Source: Jingyaoa shaoxingensis (lineage in GTDB: Bacteria; Bacillota; Clostridia; Lachnospirales; Lachnospiraceae). Taken from it: a stretch of DNA of 64,000 bases. The DNA is taken from positions 62,001-126,000 of the forward strand of contig NZ_JACRSZ010000006.1 in the NCBI RefSeq assembly GCF_014385005.1. The letters run 5' to 3'. The translations under genes and the position numbers were made by a program. Below the pieces are notes generated by a model. It made no database searches. It was not told the DNA's origin and was given only the letters and a program-made list of their open reading frames with translations. Shown here one piece after another: positions 1 to 8,536 of the stretch (its first letter is position 1; each line of letters opens with the position of its first letter).

Positions 1-445
1 TATATAATACATTTACCAGGTTTTTGATAATCTCGCCAAAAGCCAGTGTCACGATAGCAAGGTAGTCACCTTTCAGACGCAGTACCGGGATACCGATGAG
101 TACACCGAAAATAGCCGCTATAACTGCACCGATAATCAGTGCAATGATAAAACGGATTACACTGTTGGTAATCACATTTTCCATACATTTGGTGAAAAAT
201 ACACTACTGAAAGCGCCCACACACATGAAGCCTGCGTGTCCCAGACTCAGTTCACCCAGAACGCCTACCACCAGATTCAGAGATACTGCCAGAATTACAT
301 AGTAACAAAACGGAATCAGAAGTCCGGATAAGGAACTGGACATGTGACCGGTCGCAGACAGGAGCTGCATTGCCAGAAAGCCAATGATTACAATACCATA
401 GGTAATCGCATTCTGTTTTGCTTTTTTTGTCATCATCTTTTTCAT
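1..445 (-). CDS. livM: Branched-chain amino acid ABC transporter permease LivM (3' end beyond window)
   Basis: The reading frame starts at an ATG (443-445) preceded by GGAGGATAGAGGC, which overlaps the livH stop. It runs off the left edge, so only about 148 N-terminal residues are seen. After a lysine-rich start there are hydrophobic membrane segments and the stretch LNLVVGVLGELSLGHAGFM, a recognised LivM/LivH family signature. LivM and LivH form the membrane channel of the high-affinity leucine/isoleucine/valine importer. The two ATPases (livG, livF) normally follow and would lie outside the window. The livJ-livH-livM order supports the call; substrate specificity is inferred. Confidence 0.92.
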   Translation of the reverse strand, partial: MKKMMTKKAKQNAITYGIVIIGFLAMQLLSATGHMSSSLSGLLIPFCYYVILAVSLNLVVGVLGELSLGHAGFMCVGAFSSVFFTKCMENVITNSVIRFIIALIIGAVIAAIFGVLIGIPVLRLKGDYLAIVTLAFGEIIKNLVNVLY

Positions 446-458
446 GCCTCTATCCTCC

Positions 459-1334
459 TTATACTTTTTCCTGAATCTGCTTGCCCAGAAGACCTGTCGG
501 TTTTACCAGAAGCACGACAATCAGTACTGCAAATACAATGGCATCTGCCATCTGGGAAGAAATATAGGCTTTTCCAAAGATCTCGATAATACCCAGAAGA
601 ATACCGCCGATCATGGCACCCGGAATGGATCCGATTCCTCCGAATACGGCTGCCACGAATGCCTTGATACCAGGCATAGATCCTGTATATGGTGTCAGGG
701 ACGGGTATGCGGAGCAAAGCAGTACACCTGCGATAGCTGCCAGCCCAGAACCAATCGCGAATGTCAATGCGATGGTTGCATTCACATTGATACCCATCAG
801 CTGTGCTGCGCCTTTATCCTCAGATACTGCCAGCATAGCCTGACCTGGTTTTGTCTTGTTAATAAATAACGTCAGTCCCACTACAATCAGAATACATGCA
901 GCGATAGTCACAATCGTCTCACCACTGATGTTCAGTCCTGCTACTTTCAGTGCAGGAATCTTTACAACAGAAGTAAAAGACTTGGTATTGGAACTCCAGA
1001 ATAACAGTGCCAGGTTCTGTAACAGATAGCTGACACCGATGGCTGTAATCAATACTGCCAGAGGGGATGCTGCACTACGAAGCGGACGGTAAGCCACTGC
1101 TTCGATTGCCATTCCCAGTACGGTACAGATTACTACGGATAACAGAACTGCCGGAATCGCCGGCATGCCTGCAGCTGTCGAATAGAATACCACATATGCA
1201 CCCACCATGATAACATCACCGTGGGCAAAGTTCAGCATCTTGGCAATACCGTATACCATGGTATATCCAAGTGCTATGATCGCATATACACTTCCGAGAC
1301 TGATTCCACTGATCAGATAATTCAGAAAACTCAT
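459..1334 (-). CDS. livH: Branched-chain amino acid ABC transporter permease LivH
   Basis: This is an integral membrane permease of about 291 residues, typical of the family. The N-terminus reads SLGSVYAIIALGYTMVYGIAKMLNFAHGD, carrying the LivH signature, followed by about eight hydrophobic segments. I start it at the ATG ending at 1334 (protein MSFLNYL) because GGAGAGG lies just upstream. A longer frame to 1349 would place its start inside that ribosome site. It is separated from livJ by a hairpin that probably lowers expression relative to the binding protein. LivM follows 13 nt after the stop. Confidence 0.93.
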   Translation of the reverse strand: MSFLNYLISGISLGSVYAIIALGYTMVYGIAKMLNFAHGDVIMVGAYVVFYSTAAGMPAIPAVLLSVVICTVLGMAIEAVAYRPLRSAASPLAVLITAIGVSYLLQNLALLFWSSNTKSFTSVVKIPALKVAGLNISGETIVTIAACILIVVGLTLFINKTKPGQAMLAVSEDKGAAQLMGINVNATIALTFAIGSGLAAIAGVLLCSAYPSLTPYTGSMPGIKAFVAAVFGGIGSIPGAMIGGILLGIIEIFGKAYISSQMADAIVFAVLIVVLLVKPTGLLGKQIQEKV

Positions 1335-1397
1335 AATACACCTCTCCATCCTTGTTCTGTCATAAGAAAAAGTACTTTTTCCATGATAAGAAAAGAA

Positions 1398-1423
1398 GGG
1401 GTTGCCACCTGAACGGCAACCCC
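1398..1423 (-). terminator. Intercistronic hairpin between livJ and livH
   Basis: GGGGTTGCC and GGCAACCCC form a perfect 9-bp stem with an 8-nt loop. On the minus strand it is followed by TTCTTTTC. Its position just after livJ fits a leaky terminator or mRNA stabiliser giving more binding protein than permease. Confidence 0.75.
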
Positions 1424-1440
1424 TGTGTTATCCTATATAT

Positions 1441-2586
1441 TTACTGTGCTGTGTAAGCACCGTCTTTGATGACTACTGCCTTAGGTGCTTTGTCTGGTTC
1501 ACCATCTGCACTCCAAGTCATGCCTGATCCTGTAAGGCCATCATATGTGATCTCTGTCATAGCTGTCTTCATTGCATCACAGATTGCAGAAGCATCCATA
1601 TCCGGTGTCAGTCCTGCTTTTTCTGCTGCTGCCTTGATAATGTACATTCCATCATAAGCATCTGCTGCGAACTGGATCGGTGTATCGCCAAATTTTTCTT
1701 TGTAAGAAGAAACAAATGCCTGTGTCTGTTCATCTTTTGCATCTGCTGCAAATGGTGTCAGAAGCATAACTCCTTCTGCGAGGCTTGTATCAAATCCTTC
1801 TACTGCAAGAATACCATCCAGGCCATCACATCCGAAGAATGTCGGTGCATAGTCCATAGATGCAGCCTGTGTCAGAATCAGAGATGCTTCTGTGTAGTAG
1901 ATTGGAAGGAATACCATATCTGCTCCTGCATCTTTTGCTTTCTGAAGCTGTACAGAGAAGTCTGTCTTGCTGTCTTCTGTGAATGCCTCAGCTGAAACAA
2001 TCTCAAATGGCTGATTTGCTGCTTCTGTTGCAAATGTGTTATAAATACCTGATGAATATACATCAGAACTATTGTAGATAACTGCTACTTTCTCAGCCAG
2101 TCCGTTCTCTCCAATATACTGAGCGGAAGCAGTACCCTGGTTCGGGTCAGAGAAGCATACACGGAATGCATTGTCTCCGGAAATACTCTCTACTGCGGAT
2201 CCCGAAGGTGTCAGCAGGAACATATTGTCGTTAGCTGCTTCCCCTTCTACTGCGGTACAAGGTGTAGATGTTACAGTACCAAGCAGCATCTGCATACCCC
2301 AGTCTTTTAATGTATTGTAGGCATTGACGGATTTTTCTGCGTCATGCTCATCATCCTGGAAGTTGAACTCGATCTGATATCCGTTGATACCACCTGCTGC
2401 ATTGATCTCATCTGCTGCCATCTGGGATGCATTCATAACTGCCTGTCCGTAAACAGCAGCACCGCCTGTGATCGGTCCGATTCCACCAATCTTAAATGTG
2501 TCATCCGCAAATGCTGTAGTTGAAAAACAGGTTGCTGTCATAGCAACCGCTGCTGCCACGCTGACTGCTTTTGTTAATTTTCTCAT
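1441..2586 (-). CDS. livJ: Branched-chain amino acid ABC transporter substrate-binding protein
   Basis: This is a 381-residue secreted binding protein of the Leu/Ile/Val-binding (periplasmic-binding type I) family. The mature part begins FKIGGIGPITGGAAVYGQ, the usual start of LivJ/LivK proteins, with MAADEINAAGG following. The N-terminus is a Sec signal peptide ending TTAFA before DD. The only cysteine in the signal (MTATC) lacks a normal lipobox, which is unusual for a Gram-positive binding protein that needs membrane tethering. The ribosome site AGGAGG precedes the ATG. First gene of the operon, with a promoter at 2645-2674. Confidence 0.93.
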   Translation of the reverse strand: MRKLTKAVSVAAAVAMTATCFSTTAFADDTFKIGGIGPITGGAAVYGQAVMNASQMAADEINAAGGINGYQIEFNFQDDEHDAEKSVNAYNTLKDWGMQMLLGTVTSTPCTAVEGEAANDNMFLLTPSGSAVESISGDNAFRVCFSDPNQGTASAQYIGENGLAEKVAVIYNSSDVYSSGIYNTFATEAANQPFEIVSAEAFTEDSKTDFSVQLQKAKDAGADMVFLPIYYTEASLILTQAASMDYAPTFFGCDGLDGILAVEGFDTSLAEGVMLLTPFAADAKDEQTQAFVSSYKEKFGDTPIQFAADAYDGMYIIKAAAEKAGLTPDMDASAICDAMKTAMTEITYDGLTGSGMTWSADGEPDKAPKAVVIKDGAYTAQ

Positions 2587-2644
2587 AATACCTCTCCTCC
2601 TGTCATATCGACTTCTACGAAAAGTCTGCGTATTTATTGAACTT

Positions 2645-2674
2645 ATAATACCCTTGTCGTTTTCCCTTTGTCAA
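2645..2674 (-). promoter_or_regulatory. Predicted sigma-A promoter of livJHM
   Basis: On the minus strand TTGACA (2669-2674) is followed by an 18-nt spacer and TATTAT (2645-2650), about 60 nt upstream of the livJ start. No obvious CodY or other operator is visible by eye. Confidence 0.7.
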
Positions 2675-2765
2675 TATTTTTTTCCTGCTATTTGAATGAT
2701 ATATTGCATTACTTTTATGTATTTCATGCATTACTCTGTGTGCTTATCGCAATGTCATGCACAAT

Positions 2766-4082
2766 TTACTGGATCAGATATTCGTTGATGGTTCTCTGCA
2801 GAATCTTCAGATTACTGTCCACATCTTTATCTTCTTCCAGAATTTTGTTGATCTCACTGTCCGTCAGAGACATTGCCTGTTCATATTTCTTAAACTGAGG
2901 TTCTACATGCCCTTCCTCAATAACCCGGCCCAGCAGTTTTCCGTTGATAACCGTATCTCCCTCTTCCATATCTTCCTGTACAACCTGTTCCATCTGTTGA
3001 GACTCTGTCACTGTCTTCAATACAGATGCTCCCTGGGAGTCATAAAAAATATTCATCTGGCTTTCTTCGTCATACGTCAGGAGCTTTAAAAACTCCCATG
3101 CCAGTTTTTCTTCTTTTGTATTGGCACTGATTCCCATCAGCAGGGAATCTACCTGCGAAATATTTCCGCCCTGTTCTCCTGCCGGCATTGTAACACAGTC
3201 CCACTGGAAATTGGCGTATTTTCGAATCTTATATGGGTAGGTCTTGTAAGTACGGTATTCCGCAAAGGTCAGCGGCATGAATGCCACCCGCCCGCCATTA
3301 AAGTCCTCCTGAGTCAGTTTTTCTCCGCCATACAGATCATTGATGCTGCGTACATATTTTACTGCTTCCACTACCCTGGAATCTGTCAGTGCAGCCTCTG
3401 TTCCCTTCTTATTAAACACACCGCCGCCATTGGAGCACAGCGCATCCATCCAGTCATAATTGTAGCTGCCAAACTGATCCGGTACTCCGTCACCGTCTGT
3501 ATCTCTGGTTACTTTTTTGCAGATCTCATAAAAATCCTCCCAGGTCCAGTTCTCTTCCGGCATATCAATGCCTTCCTGGGTCAGCAGGGTTTTATTCACA
3601 AACATCAGTGTGGGCACGGTTTCATAAGGAAGTGCATACTGTACGGACTCATACTGTCCGCTGACAAATGCACTGGTAAAATATTTTTCCGGCTCAAAAT
3701 CCGTATCTTCTTCTATAAATGTCTCCAGATTCTTCATCACGCCCATGGAAGCGAACTGATTAAAATCGGTACCCAGCACCATGAAAATATCCGGTTCTTC
3801 TCCTGCCAGGAGCTTTCTGGAAAACCACTCTGAATAGTCATCTTTGCGTATTCCACTGTAATAATGCACCGTCACGCCCGGATGCGCATGTTCAAATTTG
3901 GCAATTGCCTTATCGATAATAGTAAAACTGTTGGCCTGTGCCACATCCCAGTTGCTTCCGGTAAACATTCCGAACTCCAGAGTAATGTTTTTCCGCAAAT
4001 GTACATGACAGATACCGTATGCTGACAGTCCCGCAACCAGAATTCCAGCCACAGCCATCATGATACTTTGTTTTCGTTTCAT
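2766..4082 (-). CDS. Extracellular solute-binding protein (family 1) in a two-component operon
   Basis: The protein is about 438 residues with one N-terminal hydrophobic segment (MMAVAGILVAGLSAYGIC) and no lipobox, so it may be membrane-anchored. The body matches sugar/oligosaccharide binding proteins of bacterial family 1: EEPDIFMVLGTDFNQF, ALPYETVPTLMFVNKTLL, NWTWEDFYEICKKV and GGRVAFMPLTFAEY. I start it at the ATG ending at 4082 because GGCGGA lies 8 nt upstream; longer frames lack a ribosome site. It follows the response regulator by 16 nt, and no permease or ATPase genes adjoin. That suggests a sensory or accessory role rather than classical uptake, but this is inference. Confidence 0.8.
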   Translation of the reverse strand: MKRKQSIMMAVAGILVAGLSAYGICHVHLRKNITLEFGMFTGSNWDVAQANSFTIIDKAIAKFEHAHPGVTVHYYSGIRKDDYSEWFSRKLLAGEEPDIFMVLGTDFNQFASMGVMKNLETFIEEDTDFEPEKYFTSAFVSGQYESVQYALPYETVPTLMFVNKTLLTQEGIDMPEENWTWEDFYEICKKVTRDTDGDGVPDQFGSYNYDWMDALCSNGGGVFNKKGTEAALTDSRVVEAVKYVRSINDLYGGEKLTQEDFNGGRVAFMPLTFAEYRTYKTYPYKIRKYANFQWDCVTMPAGEQGGNISQVDSLLMGISANTKEEKLAWEFLKLLTYDEESQMNIFYDSQGASVLKTVTESQQMEQVVQEDMEEGDTVINGKLLGRVIEEGHVEPQFKKYEQAMSLTDSEINKILEEDKDVDSNLKILQRTINEYLIQ

Positions 4083-4098
4083 CTGTATTTCCGCCTTT

Positions 4099-4776
4099 TT
4101 ATTTTTCATCTGCTGCCAGATGCTTGGCTGCATTAGTCTGCACTGCCCAGATCGCAAGCTGAGTACGGTCACGCAGATCCAGCTTATTCAATATCGTGCT
4201 CAAATAGTTGCGCACCGTTCCATCCGACAGATTCAGTGCATCTGCAATCTCTTTATTCGCCGCACCGGTTCCCACCTGTGCGATAATCTTCCACTCTGTC
4301 CTGGTCAGTTCTTCCACACCTTTTCTTCCCACCGGTATGGTGTAATCCGTCTGCGCCATTTGCGAAAACAGGCGTAATACCTTGGTGGCAATATCCGGAT
4401 TGATCATGGCCTTGCCACTATACACAGTTTTGATAGCATTCTCCAGTTCATCCATAGAAACACCCTTCAGCAGGTATCCGCTGGCTCCGAACTTCAATGC
4501 ATTGTATACATACTCATCGTCGTCAAATGTGGTCAGAATAATAATCTTGATCTCTGGATAGTTTTCTTTGATGATCTTGGTGCACTGTACCCCATCCATT
4601 TTCGGCATACGCACATCCATCAGAATAATGTCCGGTTTTTCCTTACGTACACTGCGGATTACTGCCTGCCCGTCCTCAGCCACATCACATACGGTGATAT
4701 CCGGCTTGCTGTTTAACACAATCTGAAGACTCTGTCGGATCAGTTCCTGATCATCCGCTATTAATACTTTAATCAT
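4099..4776 (-). CDS. Response regulator, NarL/LuxR family
   Basis: This 225-residue DNA-binding response regulator has an N-terminal receiver domain with acidic residues D8-D9, phospho-acceptor D54 in LMDVRMP and conserved K104 in YLLKG. The C-terminal LuxR-type helix-turn-helix is at about residues 150-215 (LTRTEWKIIAQVGTGAANKE, then IADALNLSDGTVRNYLSTIL). Its start overlaps the kinase stop by 8 nt, indicating coupled translation with its cognate sensor. The target promoters are unknown; the neighbouring mgl operon and its own operon are natural candidates. Confidence 0.95.
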   Translation of the reverse strand: MIKVLIADDQELIRQSLQIVLNSKPDITVCDVAEDGQAVIRSVRKEKPDIILMDVRMPKMDGVQCTKIIKENYPEIKIIILTTFDDDEYVYNALKFGASGYLLKGVSMDELENAIKTVYSGKAMINPDIATKVLRLFSQMAQTDYTIPVGRKGVEELTRTEWKIIAQVGTGAANKEIADALNLSDGTVRNYLSTILNKLDLRDRTQLAIWAVQTNAAKHLAADEK

Positions 4777-6073
4777 AGTTTTCCCCCCATCGTATCGGTA
4801 TCTCTGCTGTCACTGTAAATCCATCACTTCCGTCAAAAGATACCGTTCCATGCAGCATCTCAATCCGTTCTTTGATATGTTTGGTTCCGAATCCACTCTT
4901 AATCTCTTTTGCTCCGATTCCGTTGTCTTTAATGGACAGCAGAATCATATCATTCTGTCTCTTTAATGTAATCCAGATCTTACCGGCCTTACCATGGCGC
5001 ACTGCATTGGTGATGCTTTCCTGAATCACACGGTAAATAGCATTTTCCTCATCTTCATCAAACTTCAGATGTTTTTCTTCTGTGGAAAAATAAATCTTCA
5101 CGTCAGATGCCTGGCTCATGTCGATAATCATCTTACGGATGGCCGCATCCAGACTCAGACGTTCCAGGGCATCGGGTCGCAGTTCGTTCACGGAACGACG
5201 AACATCTTTGATCCCCTCCCTGCTGACATCTGACAATAATTTTAACTGTTTCTTCGTCTGCTCCGGACTGATATCAATCAGCGCCAGGCAGGCATCCAGA
5301 CCTGTTGCAATCCCTGTCAGGGTATGTCCCAGTGTATCGTGAATCTCCCGCGCCAGACGGTTTCTTTCTTTTGTCTGTGTCATCTTCTCTGTCATACTGG
5401 CGTATTCCTGAAGCTGTTCATTGGCTGTCTGAATCTCATGATACAATTCATTGATCTGCTCAATCGTGCCCCTCTGTGCGTTAATCACATAAACACAGTA
5501 GATAATAAATAACACCACATTCAGCGAAATCAGAATATTGAACACGCCATAAAATATCTGCTGTGTAGACGCCGGGTAATACTGTATGTAAGAGTTCAGA
5601 TGATACAGTGGCATATAGATGGACAGCAGCTCGTAATCTGCCAGAACATAGCCTCCAATTGCCAGCGCAACCAGTGCCACTTTTACTTTTCCACCTTTGA
5701 CCAGTGAAATCATAGTTGCAAACAGGAACAACAGTAATCCGTTATAATTAAAATTCAGTGTGTAAATTACCATAAAACATAACACCAGATCAAACAACAT
5801 AGAACAGATCATTAGTTGATACTTTTTTACTATCTGCCTGAAAAGGAAGGATACTATCAGAAAAACGGCTGCTATGATGCAAGTATGCATCACATTTTCC
5901 GGATTCTTGGGAATTGCTGTCACTCCATCCAGGAAGCTCCTGGCATCGTAGCGGTAAATTATTTTCTCCGTCGTATAGTAGATAAAAGTAGAAATCAGGA
6001 TCACGGCTGCTACATTCAGTGCCAGCATGGAGCCCTGCAGCAGGATCACGGTTTTATCTTTTTCTTCGTTCAT
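4769..6073 (-). CDS. Sensor histidine kinase, NarL-partner type (HisKA_3)
   Basis: The kinase is about 434 residues. The N-terminal half has roughly six hydrophobic segments (about residues 10-30, 62-80, 88-106, 111-123, 130-150 and 175-198) with no large extracellular domain. A linker leads to the dimerisation box REIHDTLGHTLTGIA, with the phospho-histidine near residue 245, and a C-terminal ATPase domain (VIQESITNAVRHGKA, IKDNGIGA, GFGTKHIKERI). I start it at the ATG ending at 6073 because GAGGAGAGGTGG precedes it. A sugar-binding lipoprotein is encoded immediately upstream and may deliver the signal, since the kinase has no obvious ligand domain of its own. Confidence 0.95.
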   Translation of the reverse strand: MNEEKDKTVILLQGSMLALNVAAVILISTFIYYTTEKIIYRYDARSFLDGVTAIPKNPENVMHTCIIAAVFLIVSFLFRQIVKKYQLMICSMLFDLVLCFMVIYTLNFNYNGLLLFLFATMISLVKGGKVKVALVALAIGGYVLADYELLSIYMPLYHLNSYIQYYPASTQQIFYGVFNILISLNVVLFIIYCVYVINAQRGTIEQINELYHEIQTANEQLQEYASMTEKMTQTKERNRLAREIHDTLGHTLTGIATGLDACLALIDISPEQTKKQLKLLSDVSREGIKDVRRSVNELRPDALERLSLDAAIRKMIIDMSQASDVKIYFSTEEKHLKFDEDEENAIYRVIQESITNAVRHGKAGKIWITLKRQNDMILLSIKDNGIGAKEIKSGFGTKHIKERIEMLHGTVSFDGSDGFTVTAEIPIRWGENYD

Positions 6074-6089
6074 TCGGTCCACCTCTCCT

Positions 6090-7049
6090 CTATCTGCCCC
6101 ATCCGGTGATTTCATAGTCATCCAGATTTTCCTGTGTAATCATGTATGGTGTGATACTGATGTATTTTTTTACTTCTTTTCCATCCAGACAGTCATAGGC
6201 AGTCTGGGCTGCCACTTCCCCGATCTGACGCGGATCCTGTCCGCTGGTTCCTGTCACCAGTCCCAGATTCAGCATAGACTTGAAGTCCGGTGAACCATCA
6301 ATCCCATAAATCAATACTCCGTTGTCTTCATGATACTGCTGCAGCGCAGCAAGCGCTCCCAGTGCTGACGGGTCATTTCCTCCCAGTACTACCTCACACT
6401 CTATTCCACGGTTTAATATGGAGGCCATGGCGTCCGCACTGTCCTCAAATTCTCCCTGTCCGCATTTTCTGGCTACAACTTTGTAATTATCTCCTTCTGC
6501 CGAAGCCTCCACCGTTTCAATAAATCCCTGTACACGATTGGATATGGAAGTCTGAGTCGGATTATCCAGTACCACAATTCTGGCTTTATCCAGACGCTTC
6601 ATCATATCTTCTGCGCATTGCACTCCTGCTTCGTAATTGTCCGTTTCGATAATGGATGACACATACTCCTGATCCTTTACAACCGTATCCATGTTGATAA
6701 CAATGACGCCCTTTTCCTGACATGCTTTTAATGCCGGTTCTACCGTTTCCCAATCCACCGGATTCAGAAAAAGGACCTCAATCCCCTCATCCAGCATCTC
6801 CAGGATCTGGTCATTCTGCTTCTCCTGATCCTGACACGGGTTACGGGAAATCACAATATCTCCGTTTCCTTCCACTACATTTTCAATAGCTTCATGCAGC
6901 ACATCAAAATATGGATTATTCCTCGTCATATAGGTCGCACCGAATATCTTCGGCTCATGCTCCTCTTCTGTCACTTCTGCCACACGGCATCCAGTCAGAG
7001 CAGCTGATGCCGCCAGAATTGCTGATGTTAAAATTACTTTTCTGTTCAT
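6090..7049 (-). CDS. Sugar-binding lipoprotein (ribose/galactose-binding type) upstream of sensor kinase
   Basis: The protein is 319 residues. Its signal peptide ends in the lipobox ALTGC, with the lipidated cysteine at residue 21. The mature part resembles type I periplasmic sugar-binding proteins: FGATYMTRNNPYFDVL, the NPVDWETVEPALKACQEKG hinge region and VLGGNDPSALGALAA. It is a paralogue of MglB encoded 3 kb away (NPVDA and GGNDPTALGAYAA). The start at 7049 follows GGGAG. Being first in an operon with a kinase and regulator and without transporter genes, it more likely presents ligand to the kinase than serves uptake. That role is inferred. Confidence 0.88.
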   Translation of the reverse strand: MNRKVILTSAILAASAALTGCRVAEVTEEEHEPKIFGATYMTRNNPYFDVLHEAIENVVEGNGDIVISRNPCQDQEKQNDQILEMLDEGIEVLFLNPVDWETVEPALKACQEKGVIVINMDTVVKDQEYVSSIIETDNYEAGVQCAEDMMKRLDKARIVVLDNPTQTSISNRVQGFIETVEASAEGDNYKVVARKCGQGEFEDSADAMASILNRGIECEVVLGGNDPSALGALAALQQYHEDNGVLIYGIDGSPDFKSMLNLGLVTGTSGQDPRQIGEVAAQTAYDCLDGKEVKKYISITPYMITQENLDDYEITGWGR

Positions 7050-7096
7050 ATATTCTCCCAACTCTATTGATTCACGCACACAAACATTCTGTTTAA

Positions 7097-7125
7097 ATTT
7101 TATGTCTGAAAAAGATGTGGGTCAA
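7097..7125 (-). promoter_or_regulatory. Predicted promoter of the sugar-binding/two-component operon
   Basis: TTGACC (7120-7125), a 17-nt spacer and TAAAAT (7097-7102) lie about 50 nt upstream of the lipoprotein start. This makes the sensor operon independent of mglBAC. Confidence 0.7.
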
Positions 7126-7191
7126 GAGTTTTTGTGACAGTATCTCTAAAGTATATTAAAAATGAACGAATTTGGAATTTATAGACGAACG

Positions 7192-7363
7192 AAAACAAAC
7201 TGCTCTCATCTGTTCAGACACGTCGATTTTGGGCATCTACTGCGTCATTTATTATTCTTCATATTTTTGCGAACAAACATTGCAAAAATATGAAGAACAC
7301 TATACTCGCAGATGCTCCTAAAATCTTCCTATCGTCTTACACAAATTGAGAGCAGTTTGTTTT
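7192..7363. repeat. Large palindromic element, copy 1 of a dispersed pair
   Basis: A 172-nt inverted structure. The outer arms at 7192-7208 and 7347-7363 are a perfect 17-bp repeat (AAAACAAACTGCTCTCA). The inner arms at 7255-7270 and 7282-7297 are a perfect 16-bp repeat (TTCTTCATATTTTTGC). Between them lies a partly paired core at 7221-7248 containing GGCATCTACTGCGTCAT. A second element at 22249-22375 shares 25 of 28 core bases. No reading frame spans it. It could be a MITE-like element or a structured RNA. Confidence 0.8.
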
Positions 7364-7467
7364 CTGTTTATCTATATCTTCCCAAAAACGTATGCTTTTT
7401 ATCTAATTTTTTTATAAACAAGATCTGACAGTTTTCAGATCCTGTGATTCATGACATATATGTACAA

Positions 7468-7498
7468 CAAAATCCCCATGCCATATAACACGGGGATC
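7468..7498 (-). terminator. Terminator of mglBAC
   Basis: ATCCCC pairs with GGGGAT, followed by TTTTG on the minus strand, about 30 nt past the mglC stop. A second small hairpin (GATCTGA/TCAGATC) lies at 7422-7441. Apart from these, the palindromic element and the promoter, the 7050-7526 gap holds nothing I can identify. Confidence 0.75.
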
Positions 7499-7526
7499 TG
7501 TTTTCTTATTATGCGGGAAGGATATT

Positions 7527-8498
7527 TTATCTTCCTGCTTTTTTGTTTCTTACCCAGTCTACGTATACTGCCAGCAGAATTACGAGACCTTTTACAATAT
7601 ACTGCCAGTTGGAGTCTACACCCATCAGGTTCAGTCCGTTGTTCAGAATACCGATGATTAATACACCGATCAGTGTTCCGCCAAGTGTACCGGAACCACC
7701 ACTCATGGAAGTACCACCTACGACTACGGCTGCGATAGCATCCATTTCAGCGCCATCACCGGCTGTCGGCTGTCCGGAATACAAACGGGATGCAATGATA
7801 ACACCTGCAATACCTGCCATAATTCCTGTGTATGTATACACGATGAATTTTACTTTTTCTACGTTGATACCTGAGAATTTTGCTGCCTGTGCGTTACCAC
7901 CTACTGCGTAAATGTGACGTCCAAGCTGTGTTCTGTTTACCATGAATACCGCAATGATGAAGATAATAATCATCAGTACTGCAGGTACCGGAAATGGTCC
8001 GATATATCCGGCGCCTGGCCATTTAAACAGTGGTTCCATACAACGAATCGGAGCACCACCGGTAATAACCAGAGCAATACCTTTTGCAATGTTCATAGAT
8101 GCCAGTGTTACGATGAAAGGTGGGATATCTGTTTTACAGATAACAAAACCATTAAATACACCAACCAGTGCTCCAACTAAAATAGCCAGAATAAATCCAA
8201 CTACGATTGGAAGATGGAAGTATACTACAGATCCTGCAGCCACACATCCGGAAAGAGCGATAACAGAACCAACTGAAAGTTCGATTCCACCCAGGATGAT
8301 AACCATTGTCATACCGGTTGCCAGGAACATATTCGATGCATTCTGACGAAGAATGTTGAATAAGTTCTTAGGTGTCATAAATGTAGTTCTTGTCTTTGGG
8401 TAAATCAGCATAAATACACACATTGCAATCAATGCAATGATAATACCGATATTGTCTTTAAAATATTTGACGATTCCATTTTTTACTCTGGATGCCAT
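7527..8498 (-). CDS. mglC: Galactose/methyl-galactoside ABC transporter permease MglC
   Basis: This 323-residue polytopic membrane protein is of the sugar ABC permease family. Recognisable blocks are MTMVIILGGIELSVGSVIALSG, CKTDIPPFIVTLASMNIAKGIAL and DAIAAVVVGGTSMSGGSGTLGG near the C-terminus. The lengths and sequence are typical of MglC. A strong AAGGAGG site precedes the ATG. It is last in the mglB-mglA-mglC operon and followed by a terminator. The sugar is assumed to be galactose or glucose from family resemblance; related ribose/xylose permeases cannot be fully excluded. Confidence 0.92.
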   Translation of the reverse strand: MASRVKNGIVKYFKDNIGIIIALIAMCVFMLIYPKTRTTFMTPKNLFNILRQNASNMFLATGMTMVIILGGIELSVGSVIALSGCVAAGSVVYFHLPIVVGFILAILVGALVGVFNGFVICKTDIPPFIVTLASMNIAKGIALVITGGAPIRCMEPLFKWPGAGYIGPFPVPAVLMIIIFIIAVFMVNRTQLGRHIYAVGGNAQAAKFSGINVEKVKFIVYTYTGIMAGIAGVIIASRLYSGQPTAGDGAEMDAIAAVVVGGTSMSGGSGTLGGTLIGVLIIGILNNGLNLMGVDSNWQYIVKGLVILLAVYVDWVRNKKAGR

Positions 8499-8536
8499 AA
8501 CGTTTCCTCCTTAAAATACGATATGATTTGATCTTT

